Shown here one piece after another: positions 7,916 to 8,346 of a DNA stretch of 8,346 nt; the stretch's first letter is position 1; each line of letters starts with the position of its first letter. The notes beneath the pieces were generated by a model. It did not search any database and was not told where the DNA came from. It saw only the letters and a program-made list of their open reading frames with translations. The translations under genes were made by a program, and so were the position numbers. This stretch comes from JAZKFP01 sp040386355 (lineage in GTDB: Bacteria > Pseudomonadota > Gammaproteobacteria > Pseudomonadales > UBA6940): NCBI GenBank assembly GCA_040386355.1, contig JAZKFP010000328.1, forward strand, positions 1 to 8,346, written 5' to 3'.

Positions 7916-7920
7916 GAGGA
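7916..7920 (+). promoter_or_regulatory. Ribosome binding site of the 69-aa ORF
   Basis: GAGGA, preceded by T, lies 7 bases before the ATG at 7928. This is the best-placed Shine-Dalgarno in the window and the strongest support that this short frame is translated. No convincing promoter was found in 7806-7915. Confidence 0.7.
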
Positions 7921-7927
7921 AAACCTA

Positions 7928-8137
7928 ATGACTATTCAAACCGATTCGTTAGACAAAAAATCTTTGGAAGTAGATCTAGTGAGCGACGAGTGGATAGATA
8001 AACCAGTACGCCCAACACCTGCACAACAATTAAAAATTCGTCGTTCTATTGAAAATCTTTTAGAAGAAAGAAAACTTCGTAGCCAAGTAGATTATCTAGT
8101 GTACGACAAAGACTTATTGATCGATGATGCAACATAA
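7928..8137 (+). CDS. Small charged hypothetical protein, 69 aa
   Basis: I do not recognise the family with certainty. The N-terminal third is acidic (many Asp/Glu to residue 24). A Pro-rich turn KPVRPTP spans 25-31. A likely amphipathic, strongly charged helix follows (about 32-57, with RRSIENLLEERKLRSQVDYL at 38-57), and the tail is acidic (DKDLLIDDAT). There are 15 acidic and 11 basic residues and no Cys, signal peptide or membrane segment, so it is probably cytoplasmic. The pattern RRxIExxLEExxLRxxxD vaguely recalls the small PA3496-type proteins of Pseudomonas, but this is from memory and weak. The excellent ribosome binding site and codon use like the neighbours argue for a real gene. 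It starts 122 bases after hemE and could be transcribed with it or alone. Confidence 0.7.
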   Translation: MTIQTDSLDKKSLEVDLVSDEWIDKPVRPTPAQQLKIRRSIENLLEERKLRSQVDYLVYDKDLLIDDAT

Positions 8138-8154
8138 TACATTTATATACTGTT

Positions 8155-8181
8155 TTTTAGGTGAAATTTGCTAAAACACCT
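8155..8181 (+). other. Weak alternative hairpins after the 69-aa ORF
   Basis: Two mutually exclusive short stems overlap here: TTTTAG 8155-8160 with CTAAAA 8171-8176, and AGGTG 8159-8163 with CACCT 8177-8181. The second is followed by TTTAA only. They could help end the transcript, but neither meets the form of a good intrinsic terminator. Confidence 0.25.
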
Positions 8182-8224
8182 TTAATCGCTCCAACTTTTC
8201 TCCGCAATATTTTTTAGTCTTTGT

Positions 8225-8255
8225 CAATTTCTACACTTTTTTCGTGTAGAAATTG
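8225..8255. repeat. Perfect 12-bp dyad, operator or hairpin
   Basis: CAATTTCTACAC (8225-8236) and GTGTAGAAATTG (8244-8255) are exact reverse complements around the loop TTTTTTC. As RNA this is a stable A/U-rich stem, but no U tract follows directly (TTTTT is 10 bases away at 8265-8269), so it is a poor intrinsic terminator. As DNA it is a candidate binding site for a dimeric regulator: its centre at 8240 lies about 54 bases upstream of the start predicted from the -10 at 8282-8287. I do not recognise the site as that of a known regulator. Confidence 0.6.
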
Positions 8256-8278
8256 CCTAACGCATTTTTACAAAAGTT

Positions 8279-8287
8279 TGCTACATT
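8279..8287 (+). promoter_or_regulatory. Candidate extended -10 promoter at right edge
   Basis: TGC immediately followed by TACATT forms an extended -10 element (TGn plus 4 of 6 matches). No good -35 lies at the usual distance, which fits an extended -10 or activator-dependent promoter, and the perfect dyad at 8225-8255 is suitably placed upstream. The transcript would start near 8294 with GTGGTTGC. Confidence 0.3.
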
Positions 8288-8293
8288 AACCGG

Positions 8294-8346
8294 GTGGTTG
8301 CAGGAAGCAACAATTAAGGATGAATACCTCCTCAAGGGAAAGAATC
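8294..8346 (+). ncRNA. Possible start of a GGA-rich RNA (CsrA/RsmA-type sites) or an mRNA leader, cut by the edge
   Basis: GTTGC 8297-8301 and GCAAC 8307-8311 form a stem presenting AGGAA in its loop, the arrangement preferred by CsrA/RsmA. A second motif AAGGATG (8316-8322) lies between short ATT/AAT arms, and a third, AAGGGA, lies near 8334-8339. Three GGA motifs in about 40 bases recall CsrB/RsmY/RsmZ-type RNAs. The alternative is an mRNA leader, since ATG at 8320 opens MNTSSRERI to the edge. The segment is too short to decide. Confidence 0.25.
8320..8346 (+). CDS. Possible start of a new gene, truncated by the right edge
   Basis: ATG at 8320 opens nine codons, MNTSSRERI, to the end of the window. 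The Ser-Arg-Glu-Arg-Ile start would suit a TetR-type regulator, but nine residues prove nothing. The nearest Shine-Dalgarno (AGGAAG at 8302-8307) is 12 bases away and lies in a hairpin loop, so translation would be weak or regulated. It competes with the reading of this stretch as a non-coding RNA. Confidence 0.2.

Noticed and set aside
8225..8255. GacA/LetA-type upstream box controlling the edge RNA
   Set aside because: The known box is TGTAAG-N6-CTTACA; this dyad has CTACAC-N7-GTGTAG, with different arm order and spacing.

Overview
The window looks like chromosomal DNA from a gammaproteobacterium of moderate-to-low G+C. The GltB and GltD translations resemble enterobacterial and pseudomonad NADPH-glutamate synthase along their whole length. 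The order gltB-gltD-hemE on one strand is one I know from pseudomonads. Codon use leans to A/T at third positions (many TTA, GAA, AAA). This would fit a Legionellales-like or similar lineage, but the genus cannot be fixed from these genes.

Layout, left to right, all genes on +. Positions 1-331 hold a possible 3' tail of an upstream reading frame (1-75) and the leader and promoter of gltB. Positions 332-4780 are gltB (large subunit, 1482 aa). After 30 bases comes gltD (4811-6387, small subunit). gltD is interrupted by a 100-N scaffold gap flanked by an exact 55-base duplicate. Collapsing the duplicate restores an unbroken 473-aa protein, so the gene is intact and the break belongs to the assembly. 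Positions 6388-6734 are a gene-free, repeat-rich spacer. It holds a ~120-base imperfect palindrome that begins right after the gltD stop, a perfect 16-bp hairpin and a second degenerate hairpin of the same dRS3-like ATTCCC-N8-GGGAAT type. Positions 6735-7805 are hemE (uroporphyrinogen decarboxylase). Positions 7928-8137 encode an unrecognised 69-aa charged protein behind a strong ribosome binding site. Positions 8138-8346 are non-coding with a 12-bp perfect dyad, an extended -10 promoter candidate and, at the edge, a GGA-rich hairpin segment that may begin a CsrA-binding RNA or a new mRNA leader.

How the genes work together: GltB and GltD form glutamate synthase (GOGAT). GltD oxidises NADPH and passes electrons to GltB, which converts glutamine plus 2-oxoglutarate to two glutamates. 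HemE acts in tetrapyrrole synthesis, which in this group starts from glutamate (C5 pathway). The adjacency is therefore metabolically sensible, but the long repeat-filled spacer suggests hemE is transcribed separately.

I see no defence system, mobile-element gene, CRISPR array, tRNA or rRNA. The points most worth a second look are the assembly join inside gltD, the palindromic repeats after it, and the regulatory-looking right edge. I do not see a convincing new multi-gene system.
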